A stretch of 64,000 nucleotides of DNA from SR-FBR-E99 sp963732365. Its GTDB lineage: Bacteria > Bacteroidota > Bacteroidia > Bacteroidales > VadinHA17. Position numbers and translations under genes: made by a program. Below the pieces are notes generated by a model. That model saw only the letters and a program-made list of their open reading frames with translations. It ran no database searches and was not told the DNA's origin. Below, in pieces: positions 35,688 to 44,264 of the stretch (its first letter is position 1; each line of letters begins with the position of its first letter). The stretch is from NCBI GenBank assembly GCA_963732365.1, contig CAVSZC010000004.1, forward strand, positions 1-64,000, read 5' to 3'.

Positions 35688-36161
35688 TCATTCGTGATGA
35701 TAAGGGTCACCGGCAATGACTGTCATGACCCTGTAAAGCTGCTCTGTGAACAATAATCGTACCACCTGATGGGAAAAAGTAAGTTTTGAAAGTGACATAA
35801 CGTGGTCTGCCCTCGAAGTGACCCTTTCATTAAAGCCCCACGGTCCTCCTATGATAAATACCAGTCTTTTTTTCGGTAACAGCATTGTGTTCCTTATGAA
35901 TGAAGCCAGTTCAACCGTCGAATAGCTTTTCCCTCTCTCATCGAGAATTATTACATAATCATCCGGCTTCAATGTCTGCAGTATCCGCTCAGCCTCCTTA
36001 TCCTTCACCATGGCAGAGGACCTGTTGCCAGGGTTCTTCACATCCGGAAGGGTTACTATTTCGAACCGGTTATATCTTGTGATCCGTTTCTCATACTCCG
36101 CCACTCCATCCCTTAGCCAGGCCTCATCAGTCTTTCCTGTCATCAGAAGAACCAGCTTCAT
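35688..36161 (-). CDS. rlmH: 23S rRNA (pseudouridine1915-N3)-methyltransferase RlmH
   Basis: A 157-residue SPOUT methyltransferase acting on pseudouridine 1915 of 23S rRNA in the assembled ribosome. Marks: MKLVLLMTGKTDEAWLRDGVAEY at the start, LDERGKSYSTVELA, the knot loop FIIGGPWGFNE, and the end MSLSKLTFSHQVVRLLFTEQLYR followed by the usual PYHHE tail. Length is normal. It is divergent from DUF4783-nadC and followed after four bases by the histidine kinase. Confidence 0.96.
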   Translation of the reverse strand: MKLVLLMTGKTDEAWLRDGVAEYEKRITRYNRFEIVTLPDVKNPGNRSSAMVKDKEAERILQTLKPDDYVIILDERGKSYSTVELASFIRNTMLLPKKRLVFIIGGPWGFNERVTSRADHVMSLSKLTFSHQVVRLLFTEQLYRVMTVIAGDPYHHE

Positions 36162-36186
36162 TTATCACTCTCATTGTTGTATCAGA

Positions 36187-36194
36187 CAAATATA
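36187..36194 (-). promoter_or_regulatory. Predicted -7 box of the rlmH promoter
   Basis: TATATTTG on the minus strand, a perfect TAnnTTTG, about 25 bases before the rlmH start. Confidence 0.5.
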
Positions 36195-36267
36195 GCAATT
36201 AAGCCCTTATTACTTATTGTGCCCATGCCGGATATTAAAAGTGGTGCGGTTTTTGTTCAATAATAGT

Positions 36268-36275
36268 TACATTTG
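36268..36275 (+). promoter_or_regulatory. Predicted -7 box of the DUF4783-nadC-yihY promoter
   Basis: TACATTTG, a perfect TAnnTTTG, 35 bases before the DUF4783 ATG. With the box at 36187-36194 on the other strand it makes a divergent promoter pair. AAGGAAAAGAA precedes the ATG. Confidence 0.5.
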
Positions 36276-36310
36276 CTATGTCCTGTTTTGTGTAGCATAA
36301 AGGAAAAGAA

Positions 36311-36712
36311 ATGAAGAAGAAGTTATTTATTGCAGGCCTGTTGCTTGTTTTTATGACTGTTGCGGGTACCGTACAGGAGCAGCCGGGTATACCTGCGGGC
36401 ATCTCTATCGCTTTCCGCTCCGGCAGCGCCGCGGGTCTGTCTGTGTACCTCAACAGCACCGTGGAGCTAGTGATGCCAGACAAGGAAGATTTTTACAGCA
36501 AGAGTGTAGCCGAGACTATACTGAAAGATTTTTTCAGCCGCCACCGTACACGTGAGTTTGTCATTAGGCATCAGGGGGCAAAAGGCGATGCCCAGTACGC
36601 CATCGCCAACCTGGAGACTGACAAGGGCAAGTTCCGTGTATACTTTCTTCTCAAAAAAGTAGACGGCAGCCCTCTGATCCATCAGATACGGATTGAGTCT
36701 GAAAATGAGTGA
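36311..36712 (+). CDS. DUF4783 family exported protein
   Basis: A 133-residue protein with a signal peptide (KKLFIAGLLLVFMTVAGTV). The mature part of about 105 residues has the DUF4783 pattern: GISIAFRSGSAAGLSVYLN, VELVMPDKEDFYSKSVAE, ILKDFFSRH and a final RVYFLLKKVDGSPLIHQIRIE. It looks like a small NTF2-like alpha+beta fold. The family is known from Bacteroidetes and typically sits next to nadC; its role is not known. It overlaps nadC by 8 bases. Confidence 0.9.
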   Translation: MKKKLFIAGLLLVFMTVAGTVQEQPGIPAGISIAFRSGSAAGLSVYLNSTVELVMPDKEDFYSKSVAETILKDFFSRHRTREFVIRHQGAKGDAQYAIANLETDKGKFRVYFLLKKVDGSPLIHQIRIESENE

Positions 36713-37547
36713 TAATGAGCTGAATGCCTTTATCCTCCGGGCCCTGGAGGAGGATACCGGTGATGGTGACCACAGTTCCCTGGCTTCTGTACCTGCCACA
36801 GCCACCGGACGTGCCAGGCTGCTGATTAAGGAGAAAGGCATCATGGCAGGCATCAGGGTAGCCCCGGTAATATTCCGCCTCACCGACCCGTCACTGAAGA
36901 CAGAAATACTGATCGAAGACGGCAGGCACGTCTCACCGGGAGACATAGCACTCACCGTGGAAGGGAAAGTGCAGTCTATACTGCGCGCGGAACGTCTAGT
37001 GCTGAACATCATGCAACGGATGAGCGGCATTGCAACGTCAACGGCACAGTATGTTGAAAAGGTTAAGGATACAAAAGCACGGATAACCGACACACGAAAG
37101 ACAACCCCCGGCATGAGGGCTCTTGAAAAGGAGGCAGTGCGAATCGGCGGAGGAACAAATCACCGCATGGGGCTGTATGATATGATCATGCTGAAGGATA
37201 ATCACACCGATTATGCAGGAGGCATTACGGAGGCAATAGCACGGACCAGGGAGTATCTCAGGAAGACCGGGCTGAATCTGAAGATTGAGGTTGAATCGCG
37301 TAACCTGAAGGAGGTACCTGAAATACTTGAAGCGGGCGGAGTGGACCGTATCATGCTCGATAATTTTTCTGTGCTGATGACCGCTGAGGCGGTAAAAATG
37401 ATCGGTGACAGGTGTGAGACCGAATCGTCAGGCGGTATTACCCTCGCGAATGTGAGAGATTATGCACTGTGCGGCGTCGGGTTCATATCCATCGGAGCCC
37501 TGACTCATCATATTAAGAGCCTTGACATGAGTCTGAAAGCTTTCTGA
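36705..37547 (+). CDS. nadC: Nicotinate-nucleotide pyrophosphorylase (carboxylating)
   Basis: NadC turns quinolinate and PRPP into nicotinate mononucleotide, CO2 and pyrophosphate in NAD synthesis. About 280 residues from the ATG at 36705; the open frame begins earlier with a TTG at 36693. Key blocks are EDTGDGDHSS near the N-terminus, RTVL-type LNIMQRMSGIATST, DTRKTTPGMRALEKEAV, the quinolinate/PRPP site GGGTNHRMGLYDMIMLKDNH, EVESRNLKEVPE and the closing SIGALTHHIKSLDMSLKA. No nadA or nadB lies in the window. Confidence 0.96.
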   Translation: MSDNELNAFILRALEEDTGDGDHSSLASVPATATGRARLLIKEKGIMAGIRVAPVIFRLTDPSLKTEILIEDGRHVSPGDIALTVEGKVQSILRAERLVLNIMQRMSGIATSTAQYVEKVKDTKARITDTRKTTPGMRALEKEAVRIGGGTNHRMGLYDMIMLKDNHTDYAGGITEAIARTREYLRKTGLNLKIEVESRNLKEVPEILEAGGVDRIMLDNFSVLMTAEAVKMIGDRCETESSGGITLANVRDYALCGVGFISIGALTHHIKSLDMSLKAF

Positions 37548-37554
37548 CCTCAGG

Positions 37555-38469
37555 ATGACCGCCCGGGAGTTCGTCATATCAAAAGCAAGAGCAATAAAGA
37601 AGGCAGAGCTGCCGGGCTTTGACGGAGCACCGCTCGACCTTGTGGCAAAACTGATCATCAAGGGTCTCTTCGGCAGGGGCGTACTCGTGACAAGGGCATC
37701 ATCGATAGCATTCAACCTGCTCATGGCATTCCTTCCGGCATCAATATTTCTCTTTACCCTGATACCGTTTATCCCTATACCCAACTTCCAGACAGAGCTT
37801 GTCAGGCTGTTCGAGAACATAATGCCGGTAAATGCATACTCTTTCCTGGAAGCCACCATAGTTGACGTCATCACAAACCGCAGCGGCACACTGCTTGTGC
37901 TGATGCTCTTTGCCACCATAATCTTTTCCACCAACGGCATCCATGCCCTGATGCACGCCTTTGTCGTTTCCGCGCACGGCTTTACTAGCCGTACATGGAT
38001 ACAGCAAAGGAAGATAGCCATCTTTCTGCTGGTAATCATTCTGCTGATGTTCAGCCTCTCCGGAGCTCTTATCATCTTAAGCCGCTCTGTGACTGACAGG
38101 CTCGTCGAGCTGGGAGTGCTGCGCCTTAACCTGGTCTTTTACATTGTGATGACATTCAAATGGGCACTGATAATTGCAATGCTCTTCTTCGCCATCTCAA
38201 CTCTGTATTACCTCGTTCCGGCAAAGAAAAAAGACTTCAGATACATATCACCGGGGTCAATAGTGGCTACTACTCTCTTTATCCTGACCTCAATGGGTTT
38301 TTCAGCCTATGTAAATGATTTCGGACAGTATAACAAGCTTTACGGCACTATAGGGACCCTGATAGTTATTCTTATCTGGCTCTATCTGAACTCAATAGCG
38401 CTGCTTGTAGGGTTTGAGCTCAACGTAAGCATCAAAGCTGCCACCTCCGAAATGGAAACTACTGCGTGA
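37555..38469 (+). CDS. YihY/BrkB family inner membrane protein
   Basis: A 304-residue protein with about six membrane helices. Family marks are ASSIAFNLLMAFLPASIFLF (second helix), LLVLMLFATIIFSTNGIHAL, and the late YLVPAKKKDFRYISPGSIVA and YGTIGTLIVILIWLYLNSIALLVGFELN. The family was once called ribonuclease BN by mistake; its function is unsettled. It follows nadC by 7 bases and ends convergent with glutamine synthetase, 10 bases apart. Confidence 0.92.
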   Translation: MTAREFVISKARAIKKAELPGFDGAPLDLVAKLIIKGLFGRGVLVTRASSIAFNLLMAFLPASIFLFTLIPFIPIPNFQTELVRLFENIMPVNAYSFLEATIVDVITNRSGTLLVLMLFATIIFSTNGIHALMHAFVVSAHGFTSRTWIQQRKIAIFLLVIILLMFSLSGALIILSRSVTDRLVELGVLRLNLVFYIVMTFKWALIIAMLFFAISTLYYLVPAKKKDFRYISPGSIVATTLFILTSMGFSAYVNDFGQYNKLYGTIGTLIVILIWLYLNSIALLVGFELNVSIKAATSEMETTA

Positions 38470-38479
38470 AACTGATGTA

Positions 38480-39982
38480 CTATCCGCAGTGCAGGAACTG
38501 CTTCACCAGCCTGGCAATAGCGTCGTTGTTGCCGTAGAGCTCCTCGCTGAGCTTCTGGTCATTGAACGACTTCAGTCTTTTCGCGACATTGTCAATCACA
38601 CCCGCAGGAAAGATATTATCCTTCTCAAAATGTTCCCTGAGACCCAGGAGTGCCTCTGCCGAATCCCAGCATGATGCCGGAAGAGACTCAAGCTTCTTCT
38701 TTGCGGCTTTATCCTTCTCCTTGAATATGTTATAGTCAACGTAGAGTCTCTCGGCCATATCGAGAGCGCCGGGCATCTCCAGTCCGTGCTGTATCGCCAC
38801 AACGATGCCTGCCATAAGAAGGTATATATCCGCCGAGCCGTCGGGTGAACGGAGCTCAACGGTCTGACGTGAGATACGGTCGGCACTGCCTGAGGGCTCT
38901 GCCGGATTGGCATCATGGATCATATGTGAGGCTCCGAGCCATCCCAGCGGCACCCTCACCAGCACTGAACGGTTACGGTCACCCCAGCAGATATTTGTCG
39001 GGGCCTCCTGGTGCGGCACAAGCCTCAGGTATGATGTCGGTATGGTGTTGCCGAAAGCCGTCAGCCCCTTGCTGAGATCAAGCAGCCCGGCGATCATCTT
39101 CCGTGCAGTGTCACTTAACAGTCCATTCTCAATCATGAGGTTGCGCCCATCCTTCTCGAGAAGCATATGGATATGCATCCCTGACCCTGCCTTGCCGACA
39201 GTGATCTTTGGGGCGAAGCTCACCTCGACACCGTACTCATAACCCAGCATGCGCAAGATCCATTTGGCAATGAGTATCTGCTCAACAGCCTGATCAAGAG
39301 GCACATGAAGAAACTCTATCTCATGCTGTTCAAAGTCTTCCCCGTCCTTTGAGAAACTGCCCACTTCCGAATGGCCGTATTTTATGTTGCATCCTGCCCT
39401 GGCACACAGCTCAAGAGCCTCGACACGCAGGTCCTCAAACCTGGCAAAGGGCTTTGACTGGTGATAACCTTTCTGATCGAATAGGGGATACAGCTCCTCA
39501 CTGTCAGACCTGACATAATATTCGAGCTCTCCCAACGCCCTGATGTTATATCCTGTTTTCTCCCTGAACCGATTCAGGGCTTTCCTGAGTATATATTCCG
39601 GCGAGCTCTCGAGAGGCTTCCCTTCAGAGTTATAGAATGAACATAATATCTCAAGCGTTGGCGTCTGGGTAAAGGGATTGACAAAGGCGGAGCGGTAACG
39701 CGGCATCACATAGAGGTCGCTCGAACCGGCCTCGATGAATGAGAAGAGGCTCGACCCGTCCACTCTCTCGCCGGCAGTGAGAATTGAGGCAAGGTGCTCC
39801 CGGCTGAACGGCACAAAGTTGAGTGACTTGAGCTTGCCGTCCTCAGCCGCGTACCTGAAGTTTACCATTCTGATACCCTTCGTTTCAATGAACCTCATCA
39901 GGTCATCGGAAGTAAACTCTTCTGCAGGCTTTCTCAGAAACTGAACAAGCTCATTGCGGCTCATAAGTATATCATTGTTCAT
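38480..39982 (-). CDS. glnA: Glutamine synthetase family protein (type I-like)
   Basis: About 500 residues from the ATG at 39982 (MNNDILMSRNELVQF). The open frame starts earlier at 40072, but a promoter with good boxes lies between the two, so the shorter form is chosen. The N-terminal beta-grasp part (about 35-120) is followed by the catalytic domain with ALGELEYYV, GHSEVGSF, the ATP/glutamate region KAGSGMHIHMLL and the ammonia/phosphate site ICWGDRNRSVLVRVP. It should make glutamine from glutamate, ammonia and ATP. The typical NRSAxxRIP is NRSVLVRVP here, so it belongs to a diverged branch; a gamma-glutamyl ligase of another substrate cannot be ruled out. Confidence 0.85.
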   Translation of the reverse strand: MNNDILMSRNELVQFLRKPAEEFTSDDLMRFIETKGIRMVNFRYAAEDGKLKSLNFVPFSREHLASILTAGERVDGSSLFSFIEAGSSDLYVMPRYRSAFVNPFTQTPTLEILCSFYNSEGKPLESSPEYILRKALNRFREKTGYNIRALGELEYYVRSDSEELYPLFDQKGYHQSKPFARFEDLRVEALELCARAGCNIKYGHSEVGSFSKDGEDFEQHEIEFLHVPLDQAVEQILIAKWILRMLGYEYGVEVSFAPKITVGKAGSGMHIHMLLEKDGRNLMIENGLLSDTARKMIAGLLDLSKGLTAFGNTIPTSYLRLVPHQEAPTNICWGDRNRSVLVRVPLGWLGASHMIHDANPAEPSGSADRISRQTVELRSPDGSADIYLLMAGIVVAIQHGLEMPGALDMAERLYVDYNIFKEKDKAAKKKLESLPASCWDSAEALLGLREHFEKDNIFPAGVIDNVAKRLKSFNDQKLSEELYGNNDAIARLVKQFLHCG

Positions 39983-40006
39983 TTTATGCTCGCGTTTGAT
40001 GATGGG

Positions 40007-40039
40007 CAAAAGTAAAAATTTCGGAATGTAAAAAGCAAA
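40007..40039 (-). promoter_or_regulatory. Predicted promoter of the glutamine synthetase gene
   Basis: On the minus strand TTTG (40039-40036), 21 bases, then TACTTTTG (40014-40007). Both boxes fit the Bacteroidetes -33/-7 consensus, with a spacer two bases longer than usual. The start would be near 40000, about 20 bases before the ATG at 39982. Confidence 0.6.
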
Positions 40040-40100
40040 ACCTTTGTCATAATTGGGCCGCTCCGCAATCAACTTCCGGACCTTTTGTACTATTTTTTTA

Positions 40101-40108
40101 TATTTTTG
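40101..40108 (+). promoter_or_regulatory. Predicted -7 box upstream of the HSxxH lipoprotein gene
   Basis: TATTTTTG, a TAnnTTTG match, 18 bases before the ATG at 40127 and divergent from the glnA promoter. Confidence 0.4.
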
Positions 40109-40126
40109 AGGCTCTAAACAGGCTTC

Positions 40127-41431
40127 ATGAAAAAATGGATGATCATCGCCGCTCTTGTTCTTCTCTCGTCATGCAACAGGGAGACGGGGCTTGAATGGTT
40201 CTCGGCACAGAAGGCAGGCGAGTATTTTGACCTCGTCAAAAAAATCTGTGACAGTGACAACGGCGCTCTCTGGGGTGAAAACCTACACGGTCCGCTTATG
40301 TTCATTGATAACAGGAGCCGGGTGATCTATTCGAATGTTCCTGACGCAGAGGGGCTCCTCAGACCCCGTGACGGCATCTACACAGGTGAACTGCCCAGGG
40401 AGAGGCTGATTACCAATAACGTTGTCGAGTACGGCGGAGTGAGGTACGGAATGGTTCCGCTGCCGGAAACGGAAGAGAGCTACCGCATCGCTGCACGTTC
40501 CGTGCACAGCCTCTTCCATCTGTATCAGGAGAGGCACGGGCTAAGGCCTTCCACCTTCAACACACGGCATATGAACGATAAGAATGCCAGGCTGTTTCTG
40601 AAGCTTGAATGGAAGGCCCTCACCGGAGCCATCGAATCATCAGGTGAGGAACGCAACCAGGCTATCCGTGACGCGCTGGTATTCCGCGGCGCAAGACGTG
40701 AGCTCTTCCCAAATGCCGCAGCCGATGAGAATAAGTTTGAAAACTATGAAGGACTGACAACCTTTACCTATATGAAGCTCTGCACGTCAGACAGTGATGA
40801 GCTCAAAGCAAAGTTGCTCGAATACCTCGGCAGGATTTATAACAACACCTCCTATGCCTCGGGCTACGGTTTTGTTCACGGGGCTCTTTATGCCACGCTC
40901 CTTGACGACAAAGGTTTTGATTTCAAACAGATACAGACGCCGGATTTTGACCTGGGGGAGGCTGCCTCGGCAGCATACGGGGTTATCCTGCCGGAGCTCT
41001 GCAGGGATGTGGCAGGCTCGCTGGCACTGAACTATGACCTCCCCGCCATCCGTATCGAAGAGAGTGAGCGCGAGGCCATGATCAACGAGCGCACACGCAA
41101 GATAGTCACGACCTTCATTGAAAGACCTGTTATGGTTATCACGATGGAGAGCCCTAACTTCAGCTTTGAGCCTGAGGATATCAACTTCCTTGATACACTC
41201 GGCACCCTGTACGAGAGTCTGCGCGTATCAGACAACTGGGGAAAGCTGACCGTAGATGCAGGCGGAGCCCTGCTGACCAATGACCTGCACACATTGCGCC
41301 TCAGTGCCAGGGAGGTGAAGATTGAACGTAATCACATAACGGGGCACGAATGGCATCTCATCCTGAGCGAGGGCTGGCATGCCGAAAACGGGGACAACGG
41401 CAATTATATAGTGCGCAAGCAGTTACCCTGA
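40127..41431 (+). CDS. Lipoprotein resembling a gluzincin zinc peptidase, catalytic Glu replaced
   Basis: A 434-residue lipoprotein; the signal MKKWMIIAALVLLSSC ends in a clean lipobox with Cys16. In the middle SVHSLFHLYQERHGL has the spacing of an HExxH zinc motif, but the position of the catalytic Glu is Ser (HSLFH). About 95 residues later comes FENYEGLTTFTYMKL, which resembles the NEGLAEYT motif giving the third zinc ligand in gluzincins. The stretch between (LEWKALTGAI, DALVFRGARRELFPNAA) fits an uncharacterised family I remember with HExFH and EGLAEYTG. So it looks like a zinc-binding or ex-peptidase protein at the cell envelope. The family link is from memory and not certain. Confidence 0.7.
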   Translation: MKKWMIIAALVLLSSCNRETGLEWFSAQKAGEYFDLVKKICDSDNGALWGENLHGPLMFIDNRSRVIYSNVPDAEGLLRPRDGIYTGELPRERLITNNVVEYGGVRYGMVPLPETEESYRIAARSVHSLFHLYQERHGLRPSTFNTRHMNDKNARLFLKLEWKALTGAIESSGEERNQAIRDALVFRGARRELFPNAAADENKFENYEGLTTFTYMKLCTSDSDELKAKLLEYLGRIYNNTSYASGYGFVHGALYATLLDDKGFDFKQIQTPDFDLGEAASAAYGVILPELCRDVAGSLALNYDLPAIRIEESEREAMINERTRKIVTTFIERPVMVITMESPNFSFEPEDINFLDTLGTLYESLRVSDNWGKLTVDAGGALLTNDLHTLRLSAREVKIERNHITGHEWHLILSEGWHAENGDNGNYIVRKQLP

Positions 41432-41435
41432 CAGT

Positions 41436-44066
41436 TTACTTCTTCTCAAAGTGAGAGAGGCTCTCCTTCAGCGTGGCTATCTTTGCACGCGCATCTGCTT
41501 CTTTCTTCCTCTCAAGTATAATCACCTTATCAGGAGCATTGGAGACAAACTTTTCATTGTCAAGCCTGGCCATCACTGAAGCAAGAAAACCTTCGGTGTA
41601 CGTGAGCTCCTCTCTTAATTTCTTTATCTCCTCTTCGTGATCAATCCCTTCATCAAGAGGAATGAAGAATTCTGATGTATGTACCCTGAAAGAGACGGCA
41701 CCGGGTATCTTGCCTTCAACAATCCGTATCTCAGAGAGGTTGCACATACGGATCATTACAGAGTCAAACTCATTGCCCGTTGAGCCGGCGAGAGCGCACA
41801 GAACAAGCTTTTCCCTGAGGGGGAGATTCTTCTCCTTCCTTACAGTTCTTACTGCGCTGATAATTTCCCTGACAGTGTCGAAGCGCTCAAGCATAGCGGG
41901 ATCATACGGCCCTGCTGCCGGCATCTTTTCATTCATTATGCTGCTCCCTTCAGGTCTCTCGCCCATGGTCTGCCAGATCTCTTCGGTGATGAAGGGCATG
42001 AAGGGATGCAATATCTTCATCAGCGTCTCAAGGAGGCGAAGGGTCTCGCGGTGCGTACGGCCATCGATAGCCTTGCCGTATTCAGGTTTTACGATCTCGA
42101 GATACATTCCTGAGAAGTCATCCCAGAAGAGCTTGTATGCCTGCATAAGAGCATCGGAGATACGGTATCGGGCGAAGCTGTCATCTATCTCTGCGAGGGT
42201 CTTGTCAATAACGCCATCCATCCATCTGACGGCAGCTTCTGATGCGGCAGGCTGTTCGATGCCGTCATCGGTATTGAAGCTGATGATGAGCCTGAAGGCA
42301 TTCCATATCTTGTTCGCAAAGTTTCGTCCCTGCTCAGGGAGGGTGTCTTCAAAAAGGAGGTCGTTGCCGGCGGGTGCACATAGCAGCATTCCCACCCTGA
42401 CGCCGTCAGCGCCGTACTGCTCAATGAGACTGATGGGATCGGGTGAGTTGCCGAGCGACTTTGACATCTTGCGTCGCTGCCTGTCACGGACAAGGCCGTG
42501 GAGATAGACATCGCTGAAAGGCTCTTTTCCCCTGTACTCATACCCAGCCATGATCATCCTGGCCACCCAGAAGAAGAGTATCTCAGGTGCAGTGACAAGA
42601 ACTCGTGTGGGGTAGTAATAATTTATGTCAGGGTTATCAGGTCTGTTGATGCCGTCAAAGGCTGTTATCGGCCATAGCCATGATGAGAACCATGTGTCAA
42701 GCACATCGTCATCCTGCCTCAGGTCATTTATGGAAAGGTTTCTGTTGCCGCTGGCCTCCCTTGCCTTCTCAAGAGCTTCTTCATCGCCGGCGGCGACCAC
42801 GAACTCACCGTTGCCGTAGTAATAAGCCGGTATGCGGTGGCCCCACCACAGCTGCCTGCTTATGCACCAGTCGCGTACGTTCTCCATCCAGTGACGGTAG
42901 ACGTTTTTGTACTTGGCAGGGACAATTGCAATGGTATCATCAAGTATCGCATCGAGGGCAGGTTTGGCCATCTCCTTCATGCTCAGGAACCACTGCAGGG
43001 AGAGCTTCGGTTCTATGACCGAATGTGTCCTCTCAGACCTCCCGATCTTGTTAATATATTCCTCGACCTTCACCAGTGCCCCCAGCCTGCGAAGCTCTTC
43101 CTCAGCCATCTCTTTCGCCCTGAAGCGGTCAACGCCGATGAACAGCCCGGCTCTCTCACTCATCGTCCCGTCATCATTGAAGACGTCAATGCTTGCCAGG
43201 TTGTGCCTGAGGCCTATCTCATAGTCGTTTATGTCATGGGCCGGTGTGATCTTGAGACAACCGGTGCCAAAGGCAGGGTCAACATACTCATCAAATATGA
43301 ATGGCACCTCCCTGCCAGTCATGGGAACGATCACATGCTTGCCCTTCATGGAGGCATATCTCTCGTCTGAAGGATTGGCGCAGACCGCCGTGTCACCAAG
43401 TATGGTCTCGGGCCTGGTGGTGGCAACCATGACATACCCCTCCTCCCCGACTATCTTATACCTGACATAATACAGCTTTGACTTCTCTTCGGTATAGATA
43501 ACCTCCTCGTCAGAGACGGCAGTGCGTGCCTGGGGATCCCAGTTTACCATCCGCACCCCCCTGTATATAAGACCTTTGTTATAAAGGTCGATAAACACTT
43601 TTATCACCGAGCTGTAACGCTCGTCATCCATGGTAAAGAGAGTACGCTCCCAGTCGCATGACGCTCCCAGCCTCTTGAGCTGCTCAAGGATGATCCCACC
43701 GTGTTTGTGAGTCCACTCCCATGCATGTTCGAGGAAAGCCTCCCTTGAGAGGTCCCTCTTCTCAATACCCTCGCTCCTCAGCTTGGCGACCACCTTGGCC
43801 TCAGTGGCAATGCTGGCATGATCGGTGCCGGGCACCCAGCACGTGTTGTAACCCTGCATGCGGGCCCTCCTTATGAGCACATCCTGAGTGGTGTTATTGA
43901 GCATGTGACCCATGTGAAGCACGCCTGTTACATTGGGAGGAGGTATGACTATCGTATAAGGCTCCCTACCGTCAGGGACACTGTGAAAAAAACCTTTCTC
44001 CATCCAGTAACTGTACCATCTGCTCTCAGCTTTCCGGGGTTCATATTTTGAGGGTATCTCAGTCAT
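41436..44066 (-). CDS. valS: Valyl-tRNA synthetase
   Basis: An 876-residue class I synthetase charging tRNA(Val). The HIGH-type motif is PPNVTGVLHMGHMLNN (about 40-55), the editing domain holds VATTRPETILGDTAV and GTGCLKITPAHD, and the KMSKS loop is RRKMSKSLGNSPDP. The anticodon-binding domain is followed by a C-terminal coiled coil (about 805-875, DHEEEIKKLREELTYTEGFL and ARAKIATLKESLSHF). All expected domains are present. It stands alone and ends convergent with the lipoprotein gene, 4 bases apart. Confidence 0.98.
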   Translation of the reverse strand: MTEIPSKYEPRKAESRWYSYWMEKGFFHSVPDGREPYTIVIPPPNVTGVLHMGHMLNNTTQDVLIRRARMQGYNTCWVPGTDHASIATEAKVVAKLRSEGIEKRDLSREAFLEHAWEWTHKHGGIILEQLKRLGASCDWERTLFTMDDERYSSVIKVFIDLYNKGLIYRGVRMVNWDPQARTAVSDEEVIYTEEKSKLYYVRYKIVGEEGYVMVATTRPETILGDTAVCANPSDERYASMKGKHVIVPMTGREVPFIFDEYVDPAFGTGCLKITPAHDINDYEIGLRHNLASIDVFNDDGTMSERAGLFIGVDRFRAKEMAEEELRRLGALVKVEEYINKIGRSERTHSVIEPKLSLQWFLSMKEMAKPALDAILDDTIAIVPAKYKNVYRHWMENVRDWCISRQLWWGHRIPAYYYGNGEFVVAAGDEEALEKAREASGNRNLSINDLRQDDDVLDTWFSSWLWPITAFDGINRPDNPDINYYYPTRVLVTAPEILFFWVARMIMAGYEYRGKEPFSDVYLHGLVRDRQRRKMSKSLGNSPDPISLIEQYGADGVRVGMLLCAPAGNDLLFEDTLPEQGRNFANKIWNAFRLIISFNTDDGIEQPAASEAAVRWMDGVIDKTLAEIDDSFARYRISDALMQAYKLFWDDFSGMYLEIVKPEYGKAIDGRTHRETLRLLETLMKILHPFMPFITEEIWQTMGERPEGSSIMNEKMPAAGPYDPAMLERFDTVREIISAVRTVRKEKNLPLREKLVLCALAGSTGNEFDSVMIRMCNLSEIRIVEGKIPGAVSFRVHTSEFFIPLDEGIDHEEEIKKLREELTYTEGFLASVMARLDNEKFVSNAPDKVIILERKKEADARAKIATLKESLSHFEKK

Positions 44067-44071
44067 TAATA

Positions 44072-44108
44072 TGCGATTTGCGATGTGCGATGTGCGATTT
44101 TTGCGATT
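44072..44108. repeat. Heptanucleotide tandem repeat TGCGATK before valS
   Basis: Four units TGCGATT, TGCGATG, TGCGATG, TGCGATT (44072-44099), then TTTGCGATTTT. It begins six bases upstream of the valS start codon, so it would be in its leader or promoter. Confidence 0.75.
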
Positions 44109-44183
44109 TTAATGTCAGTAATCCAATAAAACAAGGTCACAAAATTAGCATTTTGTTCCCATATAGGAAAAAGAGGAGGTCAT

Positions 44184-44252
44184 ATGCTTAAAATCATATT
44201 TCAATTATATGGATTTGAATACATTTGCGCCCTGATTATATCTCATAATTAA
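44184..44252 (+). CDS. Possible 22-codon upstream ORF with strong Shine-Dalgarno
   Basis: AGGAGGT ends 3 bases before the ATG at 44184, a near-perfect Shine-Dalgarno site, which is rare in this genome. The frame MLKIIFQLYGFEYICALIIS plus two residues stops at 44252, 12 bases before the aminotransferase ATG. It could be a leader peptide. Against it, the aminotransferase -7 box lies inside this frame, so a separate upstream promoter would be needed. Short and unproven. Confidence 0.25.
   Translation: MLKIIFQLYGFEYICALIISHN
44220..44227 (+). promoter_or_regulatory. Predicted -7 box of the aminotransferase promoter
   Basis: TACATTTG, a perfect TAnnTTTG, 37 bases before the ATG at 44265. No clear -33 box. 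Confidence 0.45.
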
Positions 44253-44264
44253 AAGAAAAAAACC

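Noticed and set aside
41662..43370. Long plus-strand frames (up to 281 codons) opposite valS
   Set aside because: valS is intact with all class I motifs; the frames are rich in Ser and Arg as expected for antisense translation.
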